Origin: Gordionus sp. m RMFG-2023
Taxonomy: Eukaryota > Nematomorpha > Gordioida > Chordodea > Parachordodidae
Direction: 5' to 3'
DNA: 64,000 nucleotides
Assembly (NCBI RefSeq): GCF_954871325.1
Contig: NC_088776.1
Location: forward strand, 24,724,508-24,788,507
The notes under the pieces: model-generated
Database searches by the model: none
The model's input: only the letters and a program-made list of their open reading frames with translations
What the model was told of the DNA's origin: nothing
Translations under genes and position numbers: made by a program
In this document: positions 50,601 through 62,160 of the stretch, piece by piece
How positions within the stretch are numbered: the first letter of the stretch is position 1
How the letters are laid out: each line of letters starts with the position of its first letter

Positions 50601-53600
50601 ATAAAAAAATTTATATAATAAAAATAAATATTTATGGTAATTTGTTGCATTTTAATAATAAAATCTTTTCAATATTATCATCCCCAAATCTAGAGCGACG
50701 TTCAGAAAGTATAAGTTTTGCCTTACTAAATAATCTCTCGACACGCACTTGAGGGTAAGGGCGTATTTAATCTTATATACATTTTTAATATGAGATAGAT
50801 TATCAATAATTTTATTTGCAAGTACATTGTATGTCTGGCATCCTATTATCATTTTGAGGGCTAATGCCATAGATCTTATTTTTAAAGTCCTAGGGTCTAG
50901 CCAATGGCCTGTGATTCCCAAATAAGCTCAAAAATATTTAATCAGATAAATAAATATAAATAAGTTTTTACCCTTTGTTATATATACAACTATCTGCCAT
51001 GGTACTTATATATGATATCTCTGATAACTCTACTATTAGAGCATCTTTCATCATGTTAAAGTTATCTGCTATTTTAATCATTAGTGTCTGGCGGCATAAA
51101 ATTGTTGTACTAGAGGATAAAGTTTTAATCATCATGGTAAATGATGACAATCAAGAACATTGGCTGAACTGTATAAATTATAAAATCAACAATAACTTTA
51201 TCAGCCAATTTCTAAGAAATATTGTCATTTGCATTATTAATTAATTTGGTTTGAATGGAATTAGTCTTTTTGGATGTAGAGTCGCCTATACCAACATTAT
51301 TTAGATGTTTCTCCATTTCCTTAAAACTCATGAACAGTTATAAAATAAATATTATTAGAATGTAAAAATGACAATTTACCTTTAGGTGTTTTTTGAGGTT
51401 ATAGCTACTAGATTGATTTGAGGAAATATTTTTTTTACATTTTAATAAATTTGAAGCCATTTTTGGATTATATATTTATTTTAAAAAAAATCTAGGGAAA
51501 GGTAAATTTGTATTATAGCTATTAAGAACATTTTCTTCCCTGGTATCTTCCATTTTATTAATATCATTGTCTGAATCACTTTCAACGATTTGGATATCCA
51601 TAGGTGATGACATTTATTAACACGTGATTTAGGTTAATAATACAAATGAAAATATAAATTACAAATTGAAAATATATATCAATTTTAAAATTAAATAATA
51701 AATCATAAAAATTATAATTAATTATGATATTATATTTAAATTTTCATGTTTATACTTACCTTCATTATATAGCTAAGTAGTACTTTTAAAAAAGTAGCGC
51801 GCTAAAAAATTAAATAATTACAAAAAAAGTAGCCCCTATTAGCTATAGCTACCAAAAAAGTTAGCGCGCTACTTTAACAACTCTGCATTTTATAATATAT
51901 ATTTTTGTTATAAATTTATATTATATATAGCAAATTTTTGTATAGTTTGTAACGAATAATGCGTTACTTTTTGAATAATCAGTAACGCGTGTTTCTTTTT
52001 TGAAGTAACATTTGCAGCACTAATATTTTTACCTATTTGGTTAAAAAAAATAACAATTATGATAATTTTTATATTTCTATGTCACATTTTCATTTGAATC
52101 ATAATATATATTATTTATTACCCATATGCGCCTGAAAGTTAAAAAATAATATGACAATTGTCACCTTTCTATGGAACATCTTCATTGAAATTTTAATTTT
52201 ACATGTCAACAATATATATTATACCCATCTACGTCAAGAAAGTTAAAAAAATAACGATTATGACAATTGCCACTTTTTTATAGACATCTTCATAGGAATT
52301 TTAATTTATTATGTTAATATATATTTTTGCCCATTTGCTTCAAAAATAACGATTATGAAAATTGTCACCTTTCTATGTTCATTGAAATTTTAATTTAATT
52401 TCATCACTAAACCATTTACTTCAATAAAATTACAAAAATAATAATTAACTATAGCATCTTATAAGACGATCGTTTATTAAAAAAATCTTAAATATCTCGA
52501 TCGTAAAATTTTATGATCTACAAACGTTGCTCAAAATTTTTAAAAAATAAAAAATCTTAAAATTTTATGATCTTCAAAGATATCGATCTGTAAAGATCGT
52601 TGCTCAAAATTTTTGAGCAAGCTCAATTTTTAATACAACTAAACAACTGCTGAATCAGATGATTTCGGTTTGGTAATTGGCCGATATAAATTTAATATCG
52701 AATCAGCCTCTAAAAATGGCTTCGATACACCCCTATTTATTTATATGGATTAAAATTTCTATTATAAATAAAAATTTAATTCCGACTAATCCGATTGATT
52801 TTCACAATTTGTCCGATGTATACCTTTAGTTTTTGAAGTAAAAGGACCATACCAGTCTGCACCCGAGCTTTGACGATCAATTCTACGGATATACCGATTT
52901 TTAATATCGGATCGATCATTTAAAGAATTTAGTGTCGGCCGATGTTTTTAAATTGGCCAAATAGGTTAATTTTTTAATGATATCTAAATTATCTTGTGAT
53001 TATTATGCAAGCATTCATTTTTTGGGTGCCAAAATAACTGTTCACGTTATATATTTTTTAGATGTAAATGGTTATTAAATATAATTTTACAATATATTCA
53101 TTTTATATGTTAGATTCGCACAATTTTTTATAACTCCCCTCTTCACCCCATCTGCTACCGAGCGAGAAGCTAAAGCTGTCCATGCCGAAAACGATAAAAA
53201 TCTACAACAAGATTCATGGCGATTTCATCAATTGGAAAGACATATTTGTCACCCGGAACAAGATTTTCACAAATTTGGAACAGGTTTAAATTCCCGATTT
53301 CAATGATTCTATTTATTATTTATAATAACGAATTAACAAATTTAGAGATTAGAATCTATATACTTATTAATATAAATCGATAAAAAATATTAAGTAAAAA
53401 TCAAAAATAGAGTGTGTTTTGTTTTATATATATAATGGTTTACACATTTAAGTGTAATATATAATTTTTTATTTAGCGCTATTGATTAAATATTGTTTCG
53501 GATCAATAATTCATAAAATAAATTATATTATATAGATATGGTATGATAACCAGGACATTTAATATTTTGTTAATTTTTTACCAAAACGATATTCACGGTA

Positions 53601-56600
53601 TTGGTTAGTATCGATATCAGTCGAGACTTTCCATTTTAAACGATACCAATGCCCAATATTCAAATATGATAATTCTTATTAAATTTTCTAGCCTACATTA
53701 TGCCATATAAAAAAAATACAAATTGCTAAAGCAATAGAAAAGGAAGAAGATATCGAATTAATTTTTTTCCTATATCTATTTACTTTAAATTTATTTTCCT
53801 TTTTATAAAGTATTTCCAAGTTTATCTGGCTAAATCTAGGCTGGTCAAGTAATTAATAAATTTTTCTCTGTCTTAGCGGCATCTTGGATGCTATGAAAGG
53901 CAGATTACTATTAATCTTAACAAATCTATTAGTAGAGCTGATGAAATGATGAAAGATTGTCTTAATTTCATAAATCAATTATAAATGATAATATTAATGA
54001 ATTATATATTTGCTATATTTTCAATAAATACTACTTATCAGTAGCGTCGTTAAGGGAGGGCGCATAGGGGCTTCCCTAAAAACTTTGAAAAAATTAAATT
54101 TTATTCACGGTCCTTTTTTGTTAAGTAGAATTACTTTTGTGCTTATAGATGTAATTTTCTTTTTTTAGATATAATTACATTTCATTTTTAGTTAATTGTG
54201 GAAATTTTTTTTAAAAATAAGCCTATTCAAATGGGAAAAACTAGAGGTAACACTGAATAATTTTTAAAAAAATTGTATTATATTTTGTGATCTTAATTAT
54301 AACCAATTTTTCTTTTATTTCCATTTACATAAAAATTTTATAATCATAATTCTTGCATATAAAAAAAATATTTCAAAATAAAATAAAATCTTTTAAAATC
54401 CATAAAAACGATTATTAATTTTTTTATCCACAACTAAAAATTAAAATTATCTTTCTTAATAATTTTCATAAATAATAAATGTCTTTTCTTTCGTTCATAA
54501 AATACACAAACTCTCCACAAAACTAATAGCACAATACATGGTAGAATCTTAAAAAACATAATAATATGACATCTTGTATCGATTGGGATGGGCAAATGTC
54601 TTTAACAAATTTAATATATTAAAGTACAACTATATTACTTCAAAAAAATGGGGTTTAGGTGTATTTAAAATTTCATTCGGATTATAAGCATATAGTTGTG
54701 TCCTGGTTCGACTTATTTCTGAATGCCATCTGTTTAGCCGACTCGACTATCTTTTCCTCTAAACAGCCTGATAATTAAAGGCTATTTAGATTTCAAAAAT
54801 ACCACTCATTTAATTTTTTAATAAATATATAAACAAATTTATTCATAGTTTACCTTATATAGGGGCAAGATAAAATAAAACTCATTGAATGGATGATAAA
54901 GTTTAAGAAATTGCATTAGGTTATCATAAAAAATATAAATGCACTCTAAAATGGTGTGTGAGGTGTGGTTTAGTTTATGGCGGCGAAACATGGGCATTGA
55001 AAGTGGCTCACGAAGTAAATTGGAAAGAATAGATATGAGGATGATTAGATGAATGTGTGGGGTATCTCCGAGAGAGAGAAAAACTAGTAAGGATGGGAAT
55101 AGAACTTATTGAAAGATTAAGATGGTTTGGGCATGTGGAATGTAGGACAAAAGATGACTGGTTAAAGAGAACCTTAATACAAGTAGGAGGATCAAGATAT
55201 CGAGGAAGTCCTAAGATGACGTGGATAAAGGTTGATGGCCAGGACTGTCAAATGAGAAAAATCAGAGGGGATACTAGCTAACCTGCTGAAATCGCCATTA
55301 AAAGTAGACTATAACATTAACAATTATATATGTTTGAGCATGGCAATTAACTTTATTATAAAAATACATATTTTATACTGTATTTATTTCTTATTACTAA
55401 TGCCGAACAGAAAAACATTTTGATTTTTTAAAAATGTACTATTTATTGTTCAATTTTTACTCTACTCTATTAAAACAAAAATTTTAAAAAAATTAGGGCA
55501 CTCAAAAAAGTTTGACTGTTCGATGGCTATTAGGTCTTCTTTTAAAAAAATGACGAACTTGTACACACTTAAAACCAACCAAAATAGGGTGTCCTAGTTC
55601 AGATTCTGTTTACCCTAAGTATTAAAAATAAGTCAAACCAGGACACGCCCATAATGCTATACTATTTTGGATTACTTTATTTAATACTTATATTAATTTT
55701 TTTCTTCTATACATAATTATACTGTAAAAATAAAATTATAGAAAAGTTGTGTAAATTTACTTAAATATTTGAGATCATACATAAAAAAATAAAAGAGATT
55801 AATAAATGAAGCTTTTTCAAATACTCAATTTTTATTTATCATAACAAATTAATACAAAATTATGATCGGGATATGTAGATTCATATATTATAAAATAATT
55901 TAGCAAATTATCTTTAGACGCTGGACTAAATCCTAATAGGCTGCTATTCCATGTGACTTAGAAAAATGGTTAATATGAGACTATGTGTCGTCGTTCCCTA
56001 TGAATATTAACACCAATCCTCTGATCTTTAAAAATATTAAAATTAACCAACTACATTTTTATCACCTATCATTTCATCGACTAACCGGAATTCTTCGCCA
56101 AAAAATCAAATCAAAATTCTAAAAAAATTTATTTTTAGGAACACAATTAGCTACTCCAATTCTAAAATCTTATTTTTTCTAATAAACATAGCAAATAGAG
56201 ATGAAATCCTAGGAAAAATTAATTACCCAGTCAGATCCGATACCGGTCGCCATTTTTTTGTTATTCTTAAATTTTGAATCGAAAATCGAATAATTTTCTA
56301 TAGATATGGTCATACATACAAATAAAATTATTTTTTTAGACATTTATATTTTATTTTTCCGCGATATTATAAATTATAGAAAATTAATTTATTAAATAAA
56401 AATTTTAATAAATATAGAAAAAATATTCCGAAAACATAAAATTACCTCTGAATATTTCAAATTATATTTTTTTGTTTTAAGAAGTTACGATTGGGATCGT
56501 TTATTATGATTTTTAGTTTTTGACTTATAGATTTTAAAAAGCATTCAATTTTAAGACCGAAATATCCTTAATAAGTATTAATGATATAAATTTTAATGAA

Positions 56601-59600
56601 AATTCATAATATTTATTTTATAGGTATATTCGGTTGAATTGATAAGTTATAAAAAAAAAATTAAATTCCGTAAAAATTTATATAGCGAGAAAATCTATAT
56701 TAATGATTACATTTAAAACAACGTTACTTAAAGAATATATTAATTATTCTCAAAATTTTGATTCGGATTACCTTCATTTCTTTCCCAAAAAATAGCGTTA
56801 TTGCCTAATTTTGAGTATCTTTTGGTATCGGTATTGGCAAAAAAATATTATCTGGACTTTCTGTATTTTACCAAGTTTATCTGAAGCGATCTTCTTTTTC
56901 ATGAATATTATCCAAAATAATCTTTTAAAATTAAATATAAAAAAAATATTGTTGATAATGTCTTATCCTCCAAAATAATAATTAAAAATCGGGTTTCCCA
57001 ACTTTAAAATATCCACATCCAGTTATAAGAATACAAAAATTTTTTGAATCAATTAATATAAATACATGCCAAAGAAAACTAATAATATTCTAGATTTATT
57101 GTATAACCAAGTTGTTGATAAAAAACTTTAAAATACGTCAGAATAAAAAAATAATGTTATCTATTTCTTTTTCTAACTAGGTAATAAGAAGACCCTTCTA
57201 ACAACCCCCAAAGCTACGGGTCTTGATGTGCATAAAGAATTGCTGAAATTTCACCATGAATGGTACTCGTCCAATATTATGGGCCTCGCTGTTCTTGGAA
57301 AAGGTTTATGTTATTATAACGTAATGTTAATATTAATTTAATTATAAAATATCCTCAGTTATTGCCTTTGTGGATAACCCTGGCTAGGCCTTGCCTTTTT
57401 TTCCATTTAGAATTTTTCCTGTTTAAATAAAATGCTAATTTTAAAAATATTTAAAGAAAGCATCGACGAATTAACGGAATGGGTTGTTGAAATGTTTGGT
57501 GGTGTTGAAAACAAAAATATCACTATACCCGAGTGGAATCAAAACCCATACACCGAAGAATATTTGCAAGTTAATAAATTTACAAACTTTAAATAAATAA
57601 TTATCATTATTAAGAATGCATACTTATTTTTAAATATCTGATTAAATGGGTCATATCATAATTACGGATAATTGATTTTATTTAATATAATGGAGGAATT
57701 TTTTTACAAATATGGTATTTTAAAAAATTTAAATGGTTGGGGAGTTCGGGATCAAAAGGGATAGATTTTCTTTATTGTAATAAAGTTTTATTCTTTTAAA
57801 TCTAAGGCCTTGATAACCTTATTATCAATATACGTTAACATTTCCAAGATTTATGCCTATCATAGAGATAAAAGGTCAATTACCTTGGGTGAAATGGTTA
57901 CTATCAATTCTGTGACAGTTTTTCCATTACAATTACTTTTTCTTTAGTTTAGATTTCGAATAATAATTAGTTAATTACTTTTTCTAGGAAAGTTTTTGAT
58001 CAATATATCCTCTCCACTTTAAAAGTGAAGATATGATAGAAATTAAATATTAAAATATATCTTTTGGCTAAATTTGAAATATTCAGTAAAAAGATTATCA
58101 GCCTTTTTTTTCTTACCCCCACCCCGGTCTCCTGCAATTAAAGATTACATGGATAATAGGAATATTTAAAAATCATATATATTTAATTAGTTATAAATGA
58201 ACAATAAAAAAAATATTAGATATAATCGGTTGATATCGGATCAGCCTCTATTTAGACACTTCTAATTGGTATACCATCTTGTGTCTAAGATTAGTTATAA
58301 TCTTAACAAGGGTTCGAATAATGAATAGAAACTAAGATTTTTGATTTGTTCATTATTCGAGGCGAACATCTTGTCAAAATTCAATATAACAACGGGATTT
58401 GCTAGAATCAATAAAATACTTTTAAATATAAGCTAGTTACCATACTCATAACGCTCCCATTGATTTTATAACTACTATACATCTATCTATTTTTTATATT
58501 AATTATTTTATATAGTTATTAATCAACGTGGTACCCGTTAAAGATTTGAGGTATTTTTACATTACTTTCCCGATACCTGATCTCACTAAATTCTACAAAT
58601 CGAGTGTAAGTTCTACTATTCAATACCAATTATTAAAATTTAATTTATTCTAAGATAATAACGAGAGATCGGAACCTTAAAGAACCAGAACAGGAAAGGA
58701 CCTTAAAAAAATCAGAAAAGTGTGATTCTGAGGTTCTTACAATTTGTGTCACCAAGAACGAATTTATCTGTAATTATGTTTAAATATATATAATATATTT
58801 TATTTTTATATGGCTAAAATCATAAAAGTTTTGATTGTTAATAAATACACGTTTAAAAATATAAGTGAGGTTAGCCTTTTCTATTAGGTATTTTGAATAT
58901 ATCATTTTTATATTTACCATACAATAAACAGCCCGGAAACATAATAGGTCATTTGATAGCACATGAAGGGGAAAACAGTATTTTATCTTACCTCAAGGCC
59001 AAAGGTTGGATTAATAGTATTTGTGGGGGAAGTCAACCCGGAGCGAAGGGCTACATGTTTTTCACTATAAGTGGAGATTTGACGGAAATAGGAATAGGTT
59101 TAAATAAATAAAGATTGTGCATATTTTAAAAAAAATTCACTTCGTTTTTGCCATTCGCTGCTTAAAATCATGAGCAAAATGATCAGATTTGGCCCCCTTT
59201 ATTTTATTTCTTTTGAAAAAATTATTTTATAAAACATTTAACAAGATATTTTGTATTGACCGAAAATGGAATATACCCAATAAATGAATTTCCCAGTTTA
59301 ATTTAAATATTTAATCTAGATTGTAACAAAAAATTAACCGAACCTGAGACCCTCGGGTTCAGTGCATTTTATATAAAATGCATATATTTAGATAGTTGAC
59401 CTTGGTCGTAGAATAAATTCCCTTAAGCATGGGGTAAACCTTTCTTCTTGTAGTCTTTATTAAATCAACAGATAAACAATTGTCTTTACATGATCATATT
59501 AAGCATGGAATAGAACATTTTTTATGACTATAAATGGAAAATTATGTCTCTTATTGCTCAGAAATGTAAAATAATTTCTAAAAAATAGAGTATATGGAGC

Positions 59601-62160
59601 TCTCAAATTCACCTCATGTAATGAATTGGCCCTCTTATTATTGAAAGAAATGCATCCTCTGGCTTTTTCTGAGCACCTCTCCACTCCTATAAAATTTAAT
59701 TCAATCAAAATAGGCAAGGATCAATATAATGAAACAGTTCTATCTTTTAATGTAAACTCCACTCCTATAAAATTTAATTCAATCAAAATAGGCAAGGGTC
59801 AATATATTGAAACAGTTCTATCTTTTAATGTAAATTCTTTTTTACATTTTTAAATAACCCTAAAAATCCTATTTAAGATACGTTTGTAAATTCATTTATT
59901 ATACTTTGCGAAAATATATTAATTTAACTAACCAAGCTCATTAATTGAAGCAAGCCTGATGGTGGGTTTCATTGTAGTAGGTCATTTTAGGAAACCAATG
60001 GCAAAGATGATTGTTGAGCACATCAAACCTGATGCTTCAAAAATCTACCAAACACATCAACTAAGCTTTAGCATTAAAGAGAAATGCGAAATAGTTACTC
60101 ACTTTTTATGCATATATACTGTAAGTCCTCCGCCAGATGCCGTGGTCGGTATGCTAGATTTAAAAAATTTTTATGCAAAGTTTATTGAAATTTTATCGCT
60201 GTAGTATCCAAATTTTAGGAATAGTGTAATTCCATCTTAGACCTTTTGGGTCCCCTCATTTTTAGCTTGGGCCTACATAACTTAATAATTTCTTTCATTT
60301 TTTACTTAAACACATAAATATACGTTATGTGGATGATGGTACCACCTGCTGACTATTTTAAAATATTTTAGCAGAATAAAGTTGACTTATCTAAAAATAG
60401 ACCTTACTCTAAATATATCTAAACCGAATTTTTTAAATTCAAATCCCCTCTTATTCAGAGTTTAAAGTTATTAATGTCAAATAAATCTTTTTGTTTCACC
60501 TTTATTAAGTCTCCCCAACTGTGAGGTATTAGAAAAGTTTTTTAAAGCTTGCCAGGATTTAAAGATATCTTCATAGCTAAGTTTTTTAAATTTTGCATAT
60601 TTTTAAATCACTCTTATAAAAAATTGAAATTAATTGCTTTCATGCAGGTTTTAGAAATATGTCACAAAATATTTTAAATTGGGGTTTCTCATAATTGCCT
60701 TCAAAATGTGAGGTTAGATTTTTATAACCAGTAAACCTTATATCTCAATTTTTAGCATCAAGTTTGATGAATAACGCAATAATATCTTTCTTTATCATTC
60801 CCAAAGATAACCTTTTAAATTTGACCTCACCAATCAATTTTTAAACATCTAATTGGAAATTTTCTTAATATATTCTCCCCCTTTATTTAACTGTTACAAA
60901 ATAGTGTCTATATCCAAGGCAGATATGCAAGGCTTGGGGTAATATTGCAATAATTAGCCATTTACGAGAGCCTGAGTACCAAACATTTTGGAGGCTGCTA
61001 ATTGAAACCAGATGGTTTAACTTACCTGGTCTTTAAGTAAATGCTTAATTCACACCCATCCCTTCCTTTCTAAAAAATGTTAATTCACATCCGCTTCATA
61101 TTGCCAAGACTAAAAAATTCTCTGAATTAAACTAATTTGTGTACATATGTCAAGAGGATTTCTTTTTAAATATGAGCGGCAGAATCAGAGCCATACATCA
61201 GCAACCATGGTTTTTTTTCTAAAACAAAAAATGCAAATCATTATTTTAAATAAAATTATGCTTGTTTTGTAGGGACTTGTGTCTCATTTCCGTTTTTATG
61301 GAACGTTTTGTTATAACATAAAAATGCAAAGTATTTTTAAAAAACCAAAATACCTTTTGAAATGTATTATATGAAATTAAATAAAAAAATATTTAAACAA
61401 TATTATATATTTTAATTAAGCTTATTAGTATATAATATATTTACCCTGCAATCAAATTGAGATTGCCTTTTTATATGGGCATATTTACATATAAATTTTT
61501 ATAACTTGCATAGAGGCAAACAACTAACAACTTTAATTAAAGTCATTGAATGAGTACTATTATTTATATTATGGTATAAAAATCAAACCAATACACTGCA
61601 CAATATAAATAACATACCAAAAAAAGATGCTAAGTAGTTTGGAATATGGTCGGTCACGAATCATGGCATATACTTGTTATTAAGTTAATGTCACTAGGTT
61701 CTATGTAGAGGGTTAAGCCGAATCGGGTTCAAGTAGAGCTCCTAAGCCCAAACAAACTCACCTCTTTTTTGCCCTTAACTGAACTCGGTTTTTAATTGTA
61801 GCGAGTTCCCGAACCTGTCTAATTCGCCATCATTTTACTTGTAATATGCATATAGATAACGTGGAAGAAATAATCAGTACCGTTTTTCAATATATTGATA
61901 TGCTTAAAAGGGAATTACCTCAACCATGGATTTTCGAAGAATGCAGAGTTAATATTTTTTTAAATTTTTTATTTAGAAACTAGAAAGAATCAAAAACAAA
62001 TAATTTAACTCTTTCCTTTATTATCTATATCTATTAAATGTTATATCTCTAAACATATTCATGTGAATATTTATTCTAGGACATTGGAGCTCTGCAATTC
62101 AGATTTCACGATAAAAAGATTCCCGACTCTTACGTATCCGATATCGCTTCCAAATTACAG
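38617..62160 (+). CDS. IDE: Insulin-degrading enzyme (insulysin), N-terminal 458 codons in 11 exons; continues past window
   Basis: Exons: 38617-38947, 38990-39066, 39113-39139, 39185-39288, 53114-53283, 57181-57303, 57457-57569, 58516-58605, 58932-59097, 61856-61947, 62080-62160, all GT-AG and in phase. The product is an M16 zinc metalloprotease that degrades insulin, amyloid-beta and similar peptides inside a closed chamber, mainly in the cytosol. Key features: [18 protein letters not shown], the inverted zinc motif HFCEH at 124-128 (Glu127 catalytic), third zinc ligand Glu205 in [10 protein letters not shown], and conserved [18 protein letters not shown] and [13 protein letters not shown]. 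Spacing from HFCEH to Glu205 equals that of human IDE. CEHMLF and the absence of a long acidic insert favour IDE over nardilysin. The N-tail of about 60 residues is Asn/Lys-rich and without an obvious signal peptide. Intron 4 is 13.8 kb and packed with transposons, yet no coding exon is broken. The second half of the enzyme lies to the right. Confidence 0.93.
39500..39925. mobile_element. Decayed copy of the GATCTGCA/GGCCCGG hAT family in IDE intron 4
   Basis: The right end, inverted, reads TACATAGGGCCTAATTTTTC then AAGCCTAGCC, clearly the family's CATCGGGCCTAATTTTTCAA end. GGCC-rich islands are eroded and the left end is uncertain. Related sequence (CTGGGCTGGGCCTG) continues at 40250-40372. 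Confidence 0.45.
40506..43081 (-). pseudogene. APE-type LINE, inverted copy truncated at both ends
   Basis: An open minus-strand frame of 841 codons (43004-40479) holds most of the APE endonuclease ([20 protein letters not shown]) and the reverse transcriptase fingers and palm ([47 protein letters not shown], and an intact FADD). It lacks the first 50 or so codons, with the QETHW motif, and everything after the first part of the RT thumb. It mirrors 43587-46130 at about 99% identity. Differences are a 30-bp in-frame duplication (NEPSSTSNN twice) and a handful of substitutions. Without both ends it should be inactive, though the frame is open throughout. Confidence 0.85.
43444..44943 (+). pseudogene. 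LINE endonuclease and start of RT protein, first frame
   Basis: From ATG 43444 the 499-codon frame has the complete APE set: [34 protein letters not shown] and NSDHKIID. It then enters the linker before RT. A one-base loss in an A-run near 44891, relative to the inverted copy, shifts the frame and ends it at 44943. The rest of the protein continues in the next frame (44820-46751). The endonuclease part looks intact. Confidence 0.85.
44820..46751 (+). pseudogene. LINE reverse transcriptase and C-terminus, second frame
   Basis: RT motifs in order: [52 protein letters not shown], then FAYD (45963-45974) where the inverted copy has FADD. The first catalytic Asp is replaced by Tyr (codon 45969-45971). 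After the thumb come [20 protein letters not shown] and a C-terminal region with [18 protein letters not shown], as in RTE-like elements, then TGA at 46749. Frameshift plus lost catalytic Asp make this copy dead. Confidence 0.85.
46752..47449 (+). other. LINE 3' UTR
   Basis: Non-coding, AT-rich sequence between the LINE stop codon and its GATAA tail. It contains loosely repeated AATAATAATAAAAATT and TTATTATTATTATTGG runs. No other gene seen. Confidence 0.5.
50041..50127 (+). pseudogene. hAT transposase C-terminal dimerisation motif
   Basis: The frame reads [20 protein letters not shown] then stops, the hallmark P-x-SSA-x-x-ER-x-FS motif of hAT transposases. The rest of the transposase upstream is eroded. 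Confidence 0.7.
50392..50539. mobile_element. 148-bp hAT MITE with exact target duplication TTGTATAG
   Basis: The ends CAGAGTTGTTAAAGGATC and, inverted, CAGAGTTGTTAAAAGATAC match, and TTGTATAG flanks both sides exactly. The interior is built of GTATCTGTATCTAGAT-type subterminal repeats. It lies inside the left arm of the inner hAT element. Confidence 0.88.
50652..51613 (-). pseudogene. Fragmented hAT transposase of the inner element
   Basis: From ATG 51613 the minus strand reads [20 protein letters not shown], then an eroded BED-like stretch ([10 protein letters not shown]...YNLKKHLK) near 51460-51390, and further down [20 protein letters not shown] at about 50925-50860, the RNase-H-fold strand typical of hAT transposases (YLGITAHWI...), followed by [18 protein letters not shown]. 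Stops and frame changes separate the pieces and the C-terminal dimerisation domain is missing. Dead. Confidence 0.6.
52640..52960. mobile_element. Fragments of the CCGATATT/GATCCGATA MITE family
   Basis: Around 52660-52735 the sequence, inverted, reads GGGTGTATCGAAGCC and TATCGGCCAATTACC. Around 52880-52955 comes TACCGATTTTTAATATCGG and GTGTCGGCCGATG. Both resemble the ends of the 25428-26171 element. Borders uncertain. Confidence 0.4.
53880..53984 (+). CDS. Possible terminal exon of an unrecognised nested gene
   Basis: After a pyrimidine-rich acceptor (TTTTCTCTGTCTTAG) the frame reads [20 protein letters not shown] then [14 protein letters not shown] and stops, with AATAAA about 40 bases later. 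Codon choice and the amphipathic helical pattern look coding, but I do not recognise the protein. It lies in IDE intron 5 in the same orientation and is not part of IDE, since exons 5 and 6 join in phase without it. Upstream, 53712-53762 ([15 protein letters not shown]) is another coding-like scrap. It could also be transposon debris. Confidence 0.3.
   Translation, partial: HLGCYERQITINLNKSISRADEMMKDCLNFINQL
54036..54090. mobile_element. Left terminus of a hAT-like element
   Basis: CAGTAGCGTCGTTAAGGGAG followed by a G-rich stretch and GGGGCTTCCC resembles the CAGTGGCGTAGC-type hAT ends seen at 12028 and 62728. No matching right end found. Confidence 0.4.
54702..55648. repeat. Inverted 20-bp repeats GTGTCCTGGTTCGACTTATT
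   Basis: GTGTCCTGGTTCGACTTATT at about 54702 and its near-inverse AATAAGTCAAACCAGGACAC at about 55629-55648 face each other. A second, weaker copy (GTGTCCTAGTTCAGATT) at 55587 forms a 62-bp palindrome-like unit with the right one. They may be ends of a non-autonomous DNA transposon that contains the LINE fragment 54955-55282. Confidence 0.45.
54955..55282 (+). pseudogene. C-terminal fragment of an RTE-like LINE
   Basis: Frames read [16 protein letters not shown], then MRMIR and [10 protein letters not shown], then in the main frame [36 protein letters not shown] and [13 protein letters not shown]. This is the post-RT tail (YGSETWxLK...MCGV...[10 protein letters not shown]...GRPKxTW) of RTE-type and similar non-LTR elements. 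No RT core remains. At least two frame changes or stops. It is distinct from the LINE at 43240-47467. Confidence 0.7.
55649..57180. other. IDE intron 5, no gene seen
   Basis: AT-rich intronic DNA. Scraps such as GATCCGATACCGG near 56235 and GGTATCGGTATTGGC near 56825 suggest old repeats, with nothing assignable. Confidence 0.4.
59679..59834 (+). repeat. 78-bp tandem duplication in IDE intron 9
   Basis: Two units, 59679-59756 and 59757-59834, differ at a few bases. Both stay open in one frame, encoding [13 protein letters not shown] plus QY(N/I)ETVLSFNVN twice. The surrounding frame (59599-59853) reads [20 protein letters not shown] first; no family recognised. Confidence 0.8.
59959..60204 (+). 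CDS. Unrecognised 81-codon open frame in IDE intron 9
   Basis: The frame opens [20 protein letters not shown], includes [18 protein letters not shown] and [14 protein letters not shown], and ends FIEILSL-stop. Its GC content is clearly above the surrounding intron and amino-acid use is balanced, so it looks like real or recently real coding sequence. I do not recognise it. It is not needed for IDE, whose exons 9 and 10 join in phase. It could be a retrocopy, transposon fragment or nested exon. Confidence 0.3.
   Translation: MVGFIVVGHFRKPMAKMIVEHIKPDASKIYQTHQLSFSIKEKCEIVTHFLCIYTVSPPPDAVVGMLDLKNFYAKFIEILSL
60205..61855. other. Rest of IDE intron 9, no gene seen
   Basis: AT-rich intronic sequence without recognised genes or element ends. 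Confidence 0.4.

Larger units (their letters stand above)
50249..51885 (-). mobile_element. hAT element (inner) with exact 8-bp target duplication CATTTTAT
   Basis: The ends are CAGAGTTGTTAAACGCTAC and, inverted, CAGAGTTGTTAAAGTAGCG, flanked by CATTTTAT at 50241-50248 and 51886-51893. Subterminal GTAGC/GCTAC motifs fill both ends. Transposase pieces are on the minus strand (51613-50652). It contains a third element at 50392-50539. Length 1637 bp. Confidence 0.85.
48825..52021 (+). mobile_element. hAT element (outer), host of a second hAT element
   Basis: The left end CAGTGCTGTAAAGTACGTTA and the inverted right end AGTGCTGCAAATGTTACTTC are similar. AATATTTT occurs within two bases of both ends as the likely target duplication. 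Subterminal GTAACG/CGTTAC motifs are frequent. The only clear coding trace is the dimerisation domain at 50041-50127. Another hAT element sits at 50249-51885. Confidence 0.65.
48670..52405. repeat. Tandem array of GATTATGACAATTGTCAC units split by a hAT insertion
   Basis: Units of about 80-120 bp built on TAACGATTATGACAATTGTC followed by TCTTCATTGAAATTTTAATT occur twice at 48670-48824 and about four times at 52022-52405. The gap is the hAT element 48825-52021, so the array was once continuous. It is non-coding, in IDE intron 4. Confidence 0.75.
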
